DNA of 64,000 bases from Flavobacterium tistrianum (GCF_003254545.1 NZ_QJRH01000068.1:1-64000), one strand, 5' to 3'. Counted from the first letter of the stretch, positions 47,550 to 57,424 are shown. Program-made: numbers and translations. The notes: generated by a model from the letters alone, not told the origin.

Positions 47550-48812
47550 TTATTCTTTATTGTTCTCCCATTGTCCTACAACAGAAGTTGCTAACGCATT
47601 TCCTAATACATTAGTTGCACTTCTAAACATATCGCAGAAGTGGTCAATTGGAAGAATTAATGCAATTCCTTCAATAGGTATTTTAAACATACCACATGTT
47701 GCCGCAACAACTACTAGACTCGCTCTTGGCACACCTGCAATACCTTTACTAGTAAGCATTAAAACTAAAAGCATTGCCATTTGTGTTCCTAAATCCAGAT
47801 GCACATTGTAGAATTGGGCAATAAAAATACTCGCAAATGTCATATACATCATACTACCATCAAGGTTAAACGAATATCCAAGCGGCAGCATAAAAGAAAC
47901 AATTTTATCTTTTACCCCAAAAGCTTCTAGTTCTTCTGTCAATTTAGGAAATACTGCTTCGCTGCTCGTTGTTCCAAAAGCAATTGCCAAAGGTCCTGTA
48001 ATACGTCTTAATAATTCGGTCATTCTTCCTTTAAGGAAAATATATCCGATTAGGATTAAAATAGCCCATAACGTACTGATTCCAATTAAAAACGATCCGA
48101 AAAATTTAAAGTAAGTAATTACCAGTTCTTCTGCATCACGTATAGCAAATACTCCTGCAATTGCACCAAAAACTCCAATTGGCGCAAATTTCATGACGTA
48201 GTTTACCATTTTCAAAACAACGTGAGATAATTTATCAAATGCTCCAATAATAGGCTTTACCGTATCTCCAAGAGAAGCAGCTGCCAATCCGAAGAAGATT
48301 GAGAAAACTACAATTTGAAGAATCTCGTTAGTTGCCATTGCCTCCACAATACTTTTTGGAACAATATGCTCAACGAAATTATCAAAAGACAAGTTTTGTG
48401 TTTTACCAGTAACTTCAGTAGCCGCTGACATATCAACGTGATCCAATTTTAGACCAACGCCTGGCTGCAAAATATTTACATAAAACAATCCGATTAGAAG
48501 CGAAATAAATGACGCTGTAAAAAACCATCCAATAGCTTTTCCTCCAATTCTTCCAACAGTTTTAATATCACCTAATTTCGCAATTCCAACCACCAAAGTC
48601 GTAAAAACCAATGGAGAAATAATCATTTGCACCAAACGAATAAAGATGGTCGCCAGCATTTTAATTTTACTGCTAAATGCCTGCGCTGCTTCGGGCGAAA
48701 TGGAATTGTGCAATATAATTCCTAAAATGGCTCCTAGAACCATCGCAATTATAATTTGCCCTGTTAATCCCGAAAGAAATGATGTTTTTTTAGTTTCTGT
48801 AACTTCTTGCAT
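47550..48812 (-). CDS. Dicarboxylate/amino acid:cation symporter (DAACS family)
   Basis: 420 residues with eight or so hydrophobic helices and the two re-entrant hairpins of the GltP/DctA family: the Ser-rich FGTTSSEAVFPKLTEEL loop, GYSFNLDGSMMYMTFASIFIAQF (Asn/Asp cation site), and LTSKGIAGVPRASLVVVAATC, IDHFCDMFRSATNVLGN. It imports C4-dicarboxylates or glutamate/aspartate with H+ or Na+. The sequence does not settle which. Confidence 0.95.
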   Translation of the reverse strand: MQEVTETKKTSFLSGLTGQIIIAMVLGAILGIILHNSISPEAAQAFSSKIKMLATIFIRLVQMIISPLVFTTLVVGIAKLGDIKTVGRIGGKAIGWFFTASFISLLIGLFYVNILQPGVGLKLDHVDMSAATEVTGKTQNLSFDNFVEHIVPKSIVEAMATNEILQIVVFSIFFGLAAASLGDTVKPIIGAFDKLSHVVLKMVNYVMKFAPIGVFGAIAGVFAIRDAEELVITYFKFFGSFLIGISTLWAILILIGYIFLKGRMTELLRRITGPLAIAFGTTSSEAVFPKLTEELEAFGVKDKIVSFMLPLGYSFNLDGSMMYMTFASIFIAQFYNVHLDLGTQMAMLLVLMLTSKGIAGVPRASLVVVAATCGMFKIPIEGIALILPIDHFCDMFRSATNVLGNALATSVVGQWENNKE

Positions 48813-48865
48813 TAAATTATTTTTTAATTATTAAAATAATAAGACCCTCACTGTCTTACCTTTTA

Positions 48866-49924
48866 TTAATATGTTTTGTTGATTAAATGAAAATCTGCCA
48901 AAACAATTGCGGCCATCGCTTCTACGATTGGCACTGCGCGAGGCACTACACAGGGATCATGACGTCCTTTTCCTGTCATTGGTGTAATGTTACCTTTATT
49001 ATCTAAAGAATCTTGAGTCTGCATAATAGTTGCAACAGGTTTAAACGCCACTCTGAAATAAATATCCATTCCGTTGCTTATACCACCTTGAATTCCTCCA
49101 GAAAGATTTGTTTTTGTAGTTCCGTCAGGATTGTATAAATCGTTGTGCTCGCTTCCTTTCATTTCAGAACCAGAAAAACCGCTTCCATATTCAAAACCTT
49201 TTACTGCATTAATAGAAAGCATTGCTTTTCCTAATTCTGCGTGAAGTTTATCAAATACTGGTTCTCCTAAACCAACTGGAACATTCTGAATAACGCAAGT
49301 TACAACACCACCAACGGTATCTCCTTGTTTACGAATGTCACGAATATATTCTTCCATAATCGCTGCAGATTTTTCATCTGGACAACGCACTGGATTGCTT
49401 TCAATTTTAGAAAAATCCAATTCCTGATATGGTGTTTCTAAATGAATTGGACCAACAGAAGAAACATAAGCATTGATTTTAATTTCAGGCAACATTTGTT
49501 TTGCAATTGCACCTGCTACTACCCTACTTGCTGTTTCTCTTGCAGAACTTCTTCCGCCACCGCGATAATCACGGAAACCATATTTCTGATCGTAAACATA
49601 GTCAGCGTGGCTTGGTCTGTAGTTATCTTTTATATGAGAGTAATCATCTGATTTTTGATTGGTATTAGGAATAATGAAACCAATTGGAGTTCCTGTCGTT
49701 TTTCCTTCAAATATTCCTGATAGAAACTGAACGCTGTCTGGTTCTTTTCTTTGTGTAACAATTGCTGACTGACCAGGCTTTCTACGAGCCATATCTACTT
49801 CAATTGCTTCAAAATCTAGTTGTATTCCTGGAGGACATCCGTCGATAATTCCGCCTAAAGCTTCACCGTGAGATTCTCCAAATGTTGTTACTTTATATAG
49901 TGTGCCGAAGCTGTTTCCTGCCAT
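48866..49924 (-). CDS. aroC: Chorismate synthase
   Basis: 352 residues. Converts EPSP to chorismate, the last step of the shikimate pathway, using reduced FMN. Signatures: [72 protein letters not shown] and the late [18 protein letters not shown]. No other aro gene is adjacent. A TACATTTG -7 box lies at 49941-49948 on the minus strand, 17 bp before the start. Confidence 0.97.
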   Translation of the reverse strand: MAGNSFGTLYKVTTFGESHGEALGGIIDGCPPGIQLDFEAIEVDMARRKPGQSAIVTQRKEPDSVQFLSGIFEGKTTGTPIGFIIPNTNQKSDDYSHIKDNYRPSHADYVYDQKYGFRDYRGGGRSSARETASRVVAGAIAKQMLPEIKINAYVSSVGPIHLETPYQELDFSKIESNPVRCPDEKSAAIMEEYIRDIRKQGDTVGGVVTCVIQNVPVGLGEPVFDKLHAELGKAMLSINAVKGFEYGSGFSGSEMKGSEHNDLYNPDGTTKTNLSGGIQGGISNGMDIYFRVAFKPVATIMQTQDSLDNKGNITPMTGKGRHDPCVVPRAVPIVEAMAAIVLADFHLINKTY

Positions 49925-50112
49925 TGTGTTTTGTTTTGAGCAAATGTAAGTTTTATGAATTAAATTAAAAAATTTAAAACTGGTATTATTAACGAAACAT
50001 TTAACGGGATAAAAATCACGATTTGGTAAAATTAGCCTCTTTTTGATAACCTTTTAATAAAATCGAATTTCACAAATTTTCATTCATTTGTAAAACTTCA
50101 AATCAAGAAAAA

Positions 50113-50934
50113 TTGAAAAAAAGAAATGTCGAATTGGTCATTCTTTCTGATGTCCATTTAGGAACTTACGGGAGTCACGCAAAAGAGCTAAACAACTATC
50201 TTTCAAGCATTAAACCAAAAACTCTAGTTTTAAACGGCGATATAATTGATGCTTGGCAGTTTCGCAAATCTTATTTTCCAAAAGCACATTTGCGTGTTAT
50301 CCAGCGTATTATCGGAATGGCTTCTAAAGGAACAAAAGTGTATTATATTACTGGAAATCACGACGAGATACTTCGAAAATTCAGTGATATGAATATGGGA
50401 AATTTTGCCCTAGTAGATAAATTAGTCTTAGAATTAGACGATAAAAAAGCATGGATTTTTCACGGAGACGTTTTTGATGCTTCTGTTCAACATTCCAAAT
50501 GGATCGCAAAACTAGGCGGTTTAGGTTACGATTATTTGATTCTAACAAACCGATTTGCCAACTGGTGCCTAGCAAAATTAGGACGCGAACCTTATTCTTT
50601 TTCAAAAAAAATAAAAGCAAGCGTTAAGAAAGCAGTAAAATTTATTTCAGATTTTGAAACTACTGCAACCGATCTGGCTATAGAAAAAAAATACGATTAT
50701 GTTATCTGTGGGCACATTCATGAACCAAAAATCATGACCAAAGAAAACAAACATGGCTCCACTTTATATTTGAATTCAGGCGACTGGGTAGAAAACTTAA
50801 CAGCTTTAGAATATCATAAAAAACGCTGGAAATTGTATTCTTATAAGGCTAGCAATTTTTCAGAAGAGGAAAACCTTTTAGAAATGGAGGATCTCCTTAC
50901 TTCTCAACTAATTTCTTCGATAATATTAAAATAA
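50113..50934 (+). CDS. LpxH-like metallophosphoesterase
   Basis: 273 residues starting at TTG. There is no in-frame ATG between the upstream stop at 50047 and the conserved core, which begins five codons later. Metallophosphoesterase motifs: ILSDVHLGTYG (D-x-H), LNGDIIDAW, YITGNHDEIL, IFHGDVFDAS and VICGHIHEPKI. This pattern fits UDP-2,3-diacylglucosamine hydrolase-like enzymes used in lipid A synthesis in Bacteroidota. Length (about 30 residues above E. coli LpxH) and C-terminus differ, so a different phosphate-ester substrate is possible. Confidence 0.85.
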   Translation: MKKRNVELVILSDVHLGTYGSHAKELNNYLSSIKPKTLVLNGDIIDAWQFRKSYFPKAHLRVIQRIIGMASKGTKVYYITGNHDEILRKFSDMNMGNFALVDKLVLELDDKKAWIFHGDVFDASVQHSKWIAKLGGLGYDYLILTNRFANWCLAKLGREPYSFSKKIKASVKKAVKFISDFETTATDLAIEKKYDYVICGHIHEPKIMTKENKHGSTLYLNSGDWVENLTALEYHKKRWKLYSYKASNFSEEENLLEMEDLLTSQLISSIILK

Positions 50935-51073
50935 GCACCTCAAAAGCAGGTTTTTAAGAATTTTAACACTCCAATTTCTCGAAAATGTAAATTATATAAC
51001 AATTTTCAAAAATGTTATACGTTTTGTATTTAACTGTAATAATACATTTGAAGAAAATTAATTTACCATTTTT

Positions 51074-51571
51074 ATGAAAAAGATACTTTTATCTGCCATT
51101 ATGCTTCTTGGTTTAGCATTTACGGCTCAATCGCAAGAAATTTCGAAAAACGCTTTAGGATTACGTTTAGGTGACAATAACGGTTTTGGGGGAGAAATCT
51201 CATATCAATTAGGGTTAAATCAAAAAAACAGACTTGAATTCGATTTAGGATGGAGAAACAGTCATGATGTAGACGCAATAAAAGGAGTTGCTCTTTACCA
51301 ATGGGTTTGGAACATCGACGGAGGTTTTAACTGGTATGCTGGTGTCGGAGGAGGACTAGCTGCTTGGGATTATGATTATTACAACAATAACTACAGATAC
51401 AAAGATAGCGGAACTTATGTTTTTGCAGCTGGAGATATCGGTATAGAATATAGATTTAAAGAAGTGCCGCTTACTTTATCATTAGACGCAAGACCAGAAA
51501 TTGGTTCAGGATATTACGATGATGATAATTTTGGATTTGACGTTGGTTTAGGTGTCAAATTTAGATTCTAA
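51074..51571 (+). CDS. Small outer-membrane beta-barrel protein
   Basis: 165 residues. Signal peptide MKKILLSAIMLLGLAFTAQSQ, then alternating amphipathic strands rich in Gly/Tyr/Trp (LGLRLGDNNGFGGEISYQL, RLEFDLGWRN, WNIDGGFNWYAGVGGGLAAWD, IEYRFKEVPLTLSLDARPE) ending in the barrel-type FGFDVGLGVKFRF. It is an OmpA/OmpX-sized porin-like protein of the outer-membrane beta-barrel superfamily. A TACATTTG promoter box lies at 51043-51050 and a strong terminator follows. Role unknown. Confidence 0.85.
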   Translation: MKKILLSAIMLLGLAFTAQSQEISKNALGLRLGDNNGFGGEISYQLGLNQKNRLEFDLGWRNSHDVDAIKGVALYQWVWNIDGGFNWYAGVGGGLAAWDYDYYNNNYRYKDSGTYVFAAGDIGIEYRFKEVPLTLSLDARPEIGSGYYDDDNFGFDVGLGVKFRF

Positions 51572-51599
51572 AATAAATTAAAAAATAATTGTAAGAAGA

Positions 51600-51632
51600 A
51601 GCCTGTCGTTTTAAAGCGACAGGCTTTTTTTA
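51600..51632 (+). terminator. Terminator after the beta-barrel gene
   Basis: GCCTGTCG (51601-51608)/CGACAGGC (51617-51624) stem plus flanking A/T pairs and seven T. Confidence 0.92.
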
Positions 51633-51653
51633 TTACTTCAAAACATTAAGCTC

Positions 51654-52079
51654 TTAATTAATGATAATCGCTTTTTTAGAATGGATTTTTACAACCGTAT
51701 AAGGATATGAAATCACCTGCATGGTCATGGCATCTTTTGGAGGATTGTTTTCTTTTACCGTTATAATGATATTTTTATCTGTTTCTTCCACCTTTTCAAC
51801 ATCGATCGTATAACCGCTTGTGTTTTTTTCACCCATATTCAAAATCACATAATTATAATCTTGAACATCTGGATCTTTCATTTTATGAGTCAAATTTGGA
51901 TCATTTTCAAGCATTTTAATCTCATTTGGTTCAGTCAGAATTTCAAAAAACTTAATATTTCCACCGCCGTCAGATTGTGTTGTCAAAACCTCATACAGCG
52001 ATGTGTTTGAACTTCCAGCTTTCTTCACTCCGCAAGAAATCAAAACAAAAACCGCTAAAATAGAAATTACTTTCTTCAT
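51654..52079 (-). CDS. Small lipoprotein of unknown function
   Basis: 141 residues with lipoprotein signal MKKVISILAVFVLISC. The mature part is beta-rich (YEVLTTQSDGGGNIKFFEIL, YNYVILNMGEKNTSGYTIDVEKVE, NIIITVKENNPPKDAMTMQVISYPYTVVKIHSK). The last two segments resemble the protease-complex-associated PrcB-type C-terminal pattern (GGY/TI-like strand then PxxxVxxV), but I treat that only as a possibility. It is 15 bp downstream of bshA, so co-transcribed. Confidence 0.75.
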   Translation of the reverse strand: MKKVISILAVFVLISCGVKKAGSSNTSLYEVLTTQSDGGGNIKFFEILTEPNEIKMLENDPNLTHKMKDPDVQDYNYVILNMGEKNTSGYTIDVEKVEETDKNIIITVKENNPPKDAMTMQVISYPYTVVKIHSKKAIIIN

Positions 52080-52094
52080 TTTTTCCTTTTTAAA

Positions 52095-53240
52095 TTAGTG
52101 CTTCTCCAATTTGTAATCATCAACCGCTTTTTGATATAAAGCTTCATATTTAGGCAATATGTTTTTAATATCAAATTTTCTTGCAACTTCTAATGCATTT
52201 GCTTTGAATTGACTTAAAACAGCATCATCTTTTAAAATCTTCAAAGCATTTTGTGCCATTTCCTCAACATTTCCAACATTGCTTAAATAACCTGAAAAAC
52301 CGTCGTAATTAACCTCAGGCAAACCTCCAGAATTACTCGAAATTACCGGAACACCACAAGCCATTGCTTCCAAAGCCGCCAAACCAAAACTTTCAGTTTC
52401 TGAAGGCAGTAAAAACAAATCGGTCATACATAAGATTTTATCAATTTCATGGCTATTTCCAAAGAAGATCACTTTGTCTAAAATTCCTAATTCCTGACAT
52501 AACATCTCTGCTTTTTCTTTTTCAGGTCCGTCTCCAACCATCATTAATTTAGCTGGAATTTCTTTCTGAACATTATAGAAAATCTTAATGATATCTGGAA
52601 TGCGTTTTACTTTTCTAAAGTTACTAATGTGAGTAATAATACGTTCATCCTCATTAGCCATTACATAACGATGACAAGGCGCGTTTGGATCTTTTTTGAC
52701 CTTGTCCAATTCAATGAAATTCGGAATAACCTTAATTTTATTCTTGATTTTGAACAATTTCAAAGTATCATCTTTCAAACTCTGAGAAACCGAAGTCACA
52801 TAATCTGATTTATTGATACTGAAAGTCACCGCAGGTTTATAAAACGGATGATTTCCAACCAACGTAATATCAGTTCCGTGAAGTGTTGTAATCATCGGAA
52901 GATTTATTCCTTCATTTTTAAGCATCTGTTTTGCCATGTATCCTGCATACGCATGCGGGATAGCATAATGCACATGCAGAAGCTCTATTTTGTACAATTT
53001 CACCATATCAACCAATTTGCTAGATAGCGCCAATTCGTAAGGCTGATAATGAAACAAAGGATATTCCGGAACATTTACTTCGTGATAATGAACATTCGGA
53101 TTTAAAAGTGCCAATCTAACTGGCTGACTATATGTAATAAAATGTATTTCGTGTCCTCTTCTGGCTAATTCGAGACCTAACTCCGTGGCTACTACCCCAC
53201 TACCTCCAAAAGTCGGATAACAAACAATTGCTATTTTCAT
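52095..53240 (-). CDS. bshA: N-acetyl-alpha-D-glucosaminyl L-malate synthase
   Basis: 381 residues, GT4 glycosyltransferase (GT-B). It makes GlcNAc-malate, the first step of bacillithiol synthesis. Signatures: IVCYPTFGGSGVVATELGLEL at the N-terminus, LHVHYAIPHAYAGYMA, TTLHGTDITLVGNHP, VIPNFIELDKV, HISNFRKVKRIPDII, GDGPEKEKAE and the E-x7-E region PSETESFGLAALEAMACGVPVI. bshB/bshC are not in the window. A TATTTTTG -7 box is at 53269-53276. Confidence 0.96.
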   Translation of the reverse strand: MKIAIVCYPTFGGSGVVATELGLELARRGHEIHFITYSQPVRLALLNPNVHYHEVNVPEYPLFHYQPYELALSSKLVDMVKLYKIELLHVHYAIPHAYAGYMAKQMLKNEGINLPMITTLHGTDITLVGNHPFYKPAVTFSINKSDYVTSVSQSLKDDTLKLFKIKNKIKVIPNFIELDKVKKDPNAPCHRYVMANEDERIITHISNFRKVKRIPDIIKIFYNVQKEIPAKLMMVGDGPEKEKAEMLCQELGILDKVIFFGNSHEIDKILCMTDLFLLPSETESFGLAALEAMACGVPVISSNSGGLPEVNYDGFSGYLSNVGNVEEMAQNALKILKDDAVLSQFKANALEVARKFDIKNILPKYEALYQKAVDDYKLEKH

Positions 53241-53426
53241 GGATTAAATTTAATTCTACGAAAATACTCAAAAATAGCGTTTCATCAGGCTTTTAAACTG
53301 TTAGATTTTTGACAAAATTAGATTAATTCCAGTTAATAACTATTTTCAGAAAAAGTGGCTTTTTCCAACTTTGTCAAAGTTTCAAACTTTGACAAACTTC
53401 ACAACAAACATAATACAGGAATAAAC

Positions 53427-53451
53427 CTGACAGGTTTTAAAAACCTGTCAG
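53427..53451. repeat. Near-perfect palindrome CTGACAGG
   Basis: CTGACAGGTTTT and its complement AAAACCTGTCAG separated by one base. It is surrounded by decayed text such as CTTTGTCAAAGTTTC. It looks like a dispersed intergenic palindrome. Confidence 0.6.
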
Positions 53452-53499
53452 CTTTCAGAATCCAAACTTTAAACTTGAAACCTGAAACTTTAAACAACA

Positions 53500-53534
53500 A
53501 AAAAGGCACAAAATCTATTATTTCATGCCTTTTT
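53500..53534 (-). terminator. Terminator of the 53555-54037 gene
   Basis: AAAAAGGCA/TGCCTTTTT arms, 17-base loop, 21 bp past the gene end. A/T-rich tails on both sides. Confidence 0.6.
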
Positions 53535-53554
53535 AAATATCTTAATATTTCTTC

Positions 53555-54037
53555 TTAGAAAAATCTACTATGCCAGCTGTCAGCAGCAGGAACTTCCCAA
53601 GCTTCATTAAATTCTTCGATATTGGTAACCAAATTATTAAAAACAATTGTATTTGCTGTTACCGCTTTATCTTTAACCATTTTCTTGAAATCAATTAATG
53701 GTTTGTGTGCAATATGCTCTCCAAGTTTAAAAGTGACATTCATTTTGTCCAATAAATCAACATCATACTTTTTTTCTAAACTTTGAATAAACTCAACAGA
53801 ACTATCTATAGAACAACCTGTAGCAGCTTGAACATCTTGATTTACCGCCAATATTATAAATCTGTTGTATTTCAATAAATAAGAAGCTTCAAGACTTGTG
53901 CCGTGTGCTGCCCATTGTTCTACAAAAGCTTTTAAATCAGTTTCTATTTCAGAAAATTCTTCCTCAGAAAATTTTCTGTTAGACTGGTAAATCCAAACTC
54001 TAGATTCACCTGGTAAATTTTCAAAAGGTATATACAT
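53555..54037 (-). CDS. Conserved Bacteroidota protein of unknown function
   Basis: 160 residues, soluble. Key segments: PGESRVWIYQSNRKFSEEE, FVEQWAAHGTSLEASYLLKYNRFIILAVNQ, GCSIDSSVEFIQSLEKKYDVDLLDK and the C-terminal EVPAADSWHSRFF. Relatives are often labelled 'ABC transporter ATPase', but there is no Walker A, Walker B or signature sequence here, so that label is not supported. Strong conservation of the Trp-Ala-x-His-Gly and GCSIDSS motifs suggests an enzyme or ligand-binding role. Possibly transcribed from upstream with the Fe-S genes. Confidence 0.8.
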   Translation of the reverse strand: MYIPFENLPGESRVWIYQSNRKFSEEEFSEIETDLKAFVEQWAAHGTSLEASYLLKYNRFIILAVNQDVQAATGCSIDSSVEFIQSLEKKYDVDLLDKMNVTFKLGEHIAHKPLIDFKKMVKDKAVTANTIVFNNLVTNIEEFNEAWEVPAADSWHSRFF

Positions 54038-54064
54038 TTAATTTTAGATTTTTAGATTTTTAGA

Positions 54065-54106
54065 TTTTAGATTGTTGATTTTAGATTGTTGATTTTAGAT
54101 TGTTGA
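54065..54106. repeat. Three tandem 14-bp repeats
   Basis: TTTTAGATTGTTGA repeats exactly three times, followed by a diverged fourth copy (TTTTAGATTTATGA). Located in the spacer between two minus-strand genes. Confidence 0.85.
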
Positions 54107-54188
54107 TTTTAGATTTATGAAAGTTTCACGTTTAGGTTTCAAAAAAACTTAGCGCCTCAGAACCTTAGCATCTTAGAACCTTAAAAAA

Positions 54189-54980
54189 CTATAGATCCTG
54201 CGCATTCGCTATTAATTCAGCGATATCCAAAACTTTAACCTGACCTTCTTTTTCTTTATTTTTAATTCCGTCTGTCAACATTGTATTACAGAATGGACAT
54301 CCTGCTGCAATAATATCAGGTTGAGTTTCCAAAGCATCTTCTGTACGAAGAACGTTTACTTCTTTGTTTCCAGGTTCTGCATCTTTAAACATTTGCGCTC
54401 CACCTGCTCCACAGCATAATCCGTTTGCTTTAGAACGTTTCATTTCTACTAATTCAACGTCCAATTTCTGAATTAAATCTCTTGGCGCTTCGTAAACTTT
54501 ATTTGCTCTTCCTAAATAACAAGGATCATGGAAAGTAATTTTTTTACCTTTAAATTGTCCGCCTTCAACAGTTAATCTTCCTTCATCAATTAATGACTTC
54601 AAAAATTCTGTATGATGAATAACTTCGTAGTTACCTCCTAATTCCGGGTATTCATTTTTTAAAGTATTAAAACAGTGCGGGCAAGCTGTAACAATTTTTT
54701 TTGCTTCATAAGCATTCAAAACCTCGATATTCATCATGGCTTGCATTTGAAACAAAAACTCATTTCCAGCTCTCTTTGCAGGATCACCAGTACAACTCTC
54801 TTCTGTACCTAAAACCGCAAAAGAAACATTCGTACGATTTAAAATTCGCACAAACGCTTTAGTAATTTTTTTTGCTCTATCATCAAAACTTCCTGCGCAA
54901 CCTACCCAAAACAAAACCTCTGGCTGTTTTCCTTCGGCAAGCATTTCTGCCATTGTTGGCACAACTAAACTTTCTGACAT
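54189..54980 (-). CDS. Fe-S protein with two CCG domains (HdrB/LutA-like)
   Basis: 263 residues. CCG cysteine motifs: LFWVGCAGSFDDRAKK, TACPHCFNTLKNEYPELGG, HDPCYLGRANKVYEAPRDLI, GLCCGAGGAQMF and AGCPFCNTMLTDG. These bind non-cubane or 4Fe-4S clusters in heterodisulfide-reductase B-like and lactate-oxidase LutA-like subunits. The upstream gene encodes a membrane ferredoxin-type partner, so the two form a membrane-bound oxidoreductase that passes electrons between a soluble donor and the quinone pool. The physiological substrate is unknown. Confidence 0.9.
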   Translation of the reverse strand: MSESLVVPTMAEMLAEGKQPEVLFWVGCAGSFDDRAKKITKAFVRILNRTNVSFAVLGTEESCTGDPAKRAGNEFLFQMQAMMNIEVLNAYEAKKIVTACPHCFNTLKNEYPELGGNYEVIHHTEFLKSLIDEGRLTVEGGQFKGKKITFHDPCYLGRANKVYEAPRDLIQKLDVELVEMKRSKANGLCCGAGGAQMFKDAEPGNKEVNVLRTEDALETQPDIIAAGCPFCNTMLTDGIKNKEKEGQVKVLDIAELIANAQDL

Positions 54981-55064
54981 CTCTCTCTTTGTTTAAAGTT
55001 TAAAGTTCAAAGTTTCAAATTTTATTCTGAAATCTGAATTTTTAATTTTTTTTTTGAATTAAAA

Positions 55065-56402
55065 TTAATTCTCGTTTTTCCAATTTAAACGGTCTTGCTG
55101 ACTGTACTGCCAAGGAGCTCCGTTATTTTCAATATTAGTCATCATTGCATTTAACGACATCGGAGCAGCACTTTGTTCCATAACCAAATAACGACGCATG
55201 TCCATAATAATCGATAATGGACTAATATTTACTGGACATTCTTCAACGCAAGCATTACAAGACGTACAAGCCCATAATTCTTCTGGCGTTATATAATCGT
55301 TTAAAAGTGATTTGTTGTCTGGAACAAAAACTCCTTTATTAGCATCGATATTTTTACCAACTTCTGTCAAACGATCTCTTGTATCCATCATGATCTTACG
55401 CGGAGACAATTTTTTACCTGTTTGATTTGCAGGACAAGAAGAAGTACAACGCCCACATTCCGTACAAGTATAAGCATTCAACAACTGAACCCAGTTTAAA
55501 TCCTGAACATCACTTGCACCAAATTTAGCTGGATGAGCATTTTCATCAGCGGGCGCAGCCGCAAACGGATCTGCATTTGGATCCATCATTAATTTCACTT
55601 CTTTCGTAACTGAAGCTAAGTTATCAAACTGCCCTTCTGGTTTTAAGTTTGCAAAATAGGTATTTGGAAAAGCCAAAAGAATATGCAAATGTTTAGAGAA
55701 GTATAAATAGTTCATAAAAACTAAAATACCAACAATATGCAACCACCAGAAAACTTCAAACAATAATCCAACAACTTCGTTGGATGTACCATTAAAAATT
55801 GGCGCTATAAACTGGCTTATTGGGTAACTTCCTGCTTTATGAAAATGAGAATATCCTCCTGGAACATTCTGCAAATGCAAATCAGACGCATTCATCAATA
55901 AAAACAGAATCATCAAAACTGTTTCGAAATACAAAATGTAATTAGCATCGCTCTTTGGAAAACCAGTTAGATCTTTGCTTACAAAACGTTTCAAACGGAT
56001 TACATTTCTTCTGATCCAGAAAGTAACTACAGCAATAATTACAAGTATCGCCAATATTTCAAATGAAGCAATTAGAACATCATAAACTACGCCTAAATAA
56101 GGTGCAAAAACTCTATGTGTTCCAAAAAGTCCATCGATAATAATTTCTAATAATTCTATATTAATTATTATGAAACCAACATATACAAAAATATGAAGAA
56201 TTCCTGCAACAGGGCGTCTCACCATTTTTGACTGCCCTAAAGCAATCAATGCCATGTTTTTCCAACGAGCTTTAGGATTATCTTTTCGATCTACATCGAC
56301 TCCTAGATTAATATTTCGGATGATTTTTTTTACGCTCGCTGTAAAAAAACCGAAACCTACTATAAGAAGTATTGCGAATAAAATATTATCTAAATAACTC
56401 AT
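55065..56402 (-). CDS. Membrane Fe-S oxidoreductase (HdrC/NarI-like plus 2x4Fe-4S)
   Basis: 445 residues. The N-terminal ~260 residues hold about five or six membrane helices with His residues suited to haem b (GILHIFVYVGFIIINIELLE, FWWLHIVGILVFMNYLYFSKHLH). The C-terminal domain has two ferredoxin motifs, CTECGRCTSSCPANQTG and CTSCNACVEECPVN. It pairs with the CCG protein encoded 84 bp downstream and starts 7 bp from the MCE gene, forming a minus-strand run. Typical Bacteroidota electron-transfer module. Confidence 0.92.
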   Translation of the reverse strand: MSYLDNILFAILLIVGFGFFTASVKKIIRNINLGVDVDRKDNPKARWKNMALIALGQSKMVRRPVAGILHIFVYVGFIIINIELLEIIIDGLFGTHRVFAPYLGVVYDVLIASFEILAILVIIAVVTFWIRRNVIRLKRFVSKDLTGFPKSDANYILYFETVLMILFLLMNASDLHLQNVPGGYSHFHKAGSYPISQFIAPIFNGTSNEVVGLLFEVFWWLHIVGILVFMNYLYFSKHLHILLAFPNTYFANLKPEGQFDNLASVTKEVKLMMDPNADPFAAAPADENAHPAKFGASDVQDLNWVQLLNAYTCTECGRCTSSCPANQTGKKLSPRKIMMDTRDRLTEVGKNIDANKGVFVPDNKSLLNDYITPEELWACTSCNACVEECPVNISPLSIIMDMRRYLVMEQSAAPMSLNAMMTNIENNGAPWQYSQQDRLNWKNEN

Positions 56403-56408
56403 TTATAA

Positions 56409-57374
56409 TTATTTTTTATCGGTTGAGTTTGTTTCTTCTGTTGGTGCTACGTATGGTTTATTTTTCTTTCCAAAAAGAGAAACATTTACGTAACGGGTTG
56501 GGTAAAGACGAAGGTCTTGCAATAACAATTCAAGTTCTTTTGAAGTTTTTGTCAAGTTATTATACAAAGCCTCATCATTAAGTATTTTTCCTGCTGTACC
56601 TTTTCCAGAATTCAAGTTGCTCATTAAAACATCAACTTTAGCCAAAGTTTGATTCAAGTTGCGAACCGTTTTTCCTAAATCTGCTTTATTTAATGAATCT
56701 GAAATTTTATTGAAGTTGCCAGACATCTTATTGAAGTTTGTAACCATTCCATTAATCTGTCCTTTATTAGTATCCAAGATATTATTAAGACTTCCAGAAG
56801 CTTTATGAAATTGTTCCATTGTCTGACTTAACTCAGCAATTGTTTTCTTTAGATTTTCTTGAGTGTTTTTATCTAAAGTATTATTTAATCCTGTAACCAA
56901 ATTATCAATATTCAAAAGCATTTTATCAAGCTTTTGTTGAATTGGTTCAATTTTTCCTCCTAATGATTCTGTCAATCCTAATTCAACAGAAGAAACTAAT
57001 TTTTGTCCGTCTTCTGCCAATTCTTTATCTGCAAAATTTGGAATAATTTTAATTTGTTTCCCTCCAATCAAACTTGGAGAATAAATAGAAGCTGTACTTG
57101 TTTTAGAAATTGGAAAATCTGTTTTAAGCTGAAGCTCAACTAACAATTTACCTGTAACTTCATCAATTGTAATTTTATTTACTTTACCAATCGCAAGTCC
57201 GTTAAGGGTTACTGGCGCTGATGGTGCCAAATCTTCAACATTATCATATTCAGCATATAATATTGTATAATTAGTAAAAAGGTCTCTTCCCTTTAAAAAA
57301 CTATATCCCCAGATAAATAGTAGAATGGATGCGATGACTAAAATAGCCGTTTTAATTTCTCTTGTTAGTTTCAA
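56409..57374 (-). CDS. MlaD/MCE-family lipid transport protein
   Basis: 321 residues. One N-terminal membrane helix (~8-26, IKTAILVIASILLFIWGYSF), then the MCE domain (~38-115: YAEYDNVEDLAPSAPVTLNGLAIGKVNKI, PSLIGGKQIKIIP). A long helical C-terminus follows (~140-290) with repeated Leu/Asn heptads (NNTLDKNTQENLKKTIAELS, VRNLNQTLAKVDVLMSNLNSG). MCE proteins form hexameric rings for phospholipid traffic across the periplasm. MlaE/MlaF partners are not in the window. Confidence 0.92.
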   Translation of the reverse strand: MKLTREIKTAILVIASILLFIWGYSFLKGRDLFTNYTILYAEYDNVEDLAPSAPVTLNGLAIGKVNKITIDEVTGKLLVELQLKTDFPISKTSTASIYSPSLIGGKQIKIIPNFADKELAEDGQKLVSSVELGLTESLGGKIEPIQQKLDKMLLNIDNLVTGLNNTLDKNTQENLKKTIAELSQTMEQFHKASGSLNNILDTNKGQINGMVTNFNKMSGNFNKISDSLNKADLGKTVRNLNQTLAKVDVLMSNLNSGKGTAGKILNDEALYNNLTKTSKELELLLQDLRLYPTRYVNVSLFGKKNKPYVAPTEETNSTDKK

Positions 57375-57424
57375 AATTCTAAGTGTTTGTACAAAATTAA
57401 TATAAATATTCGAACTTATGCTTA

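Noticed and set aside
53555..54037. Label 'ABC transporter ATPase' often attached to this family
   Set aside because: No Walker A, Walker B or LSGGQ-like sequence is present in the 160 residues.
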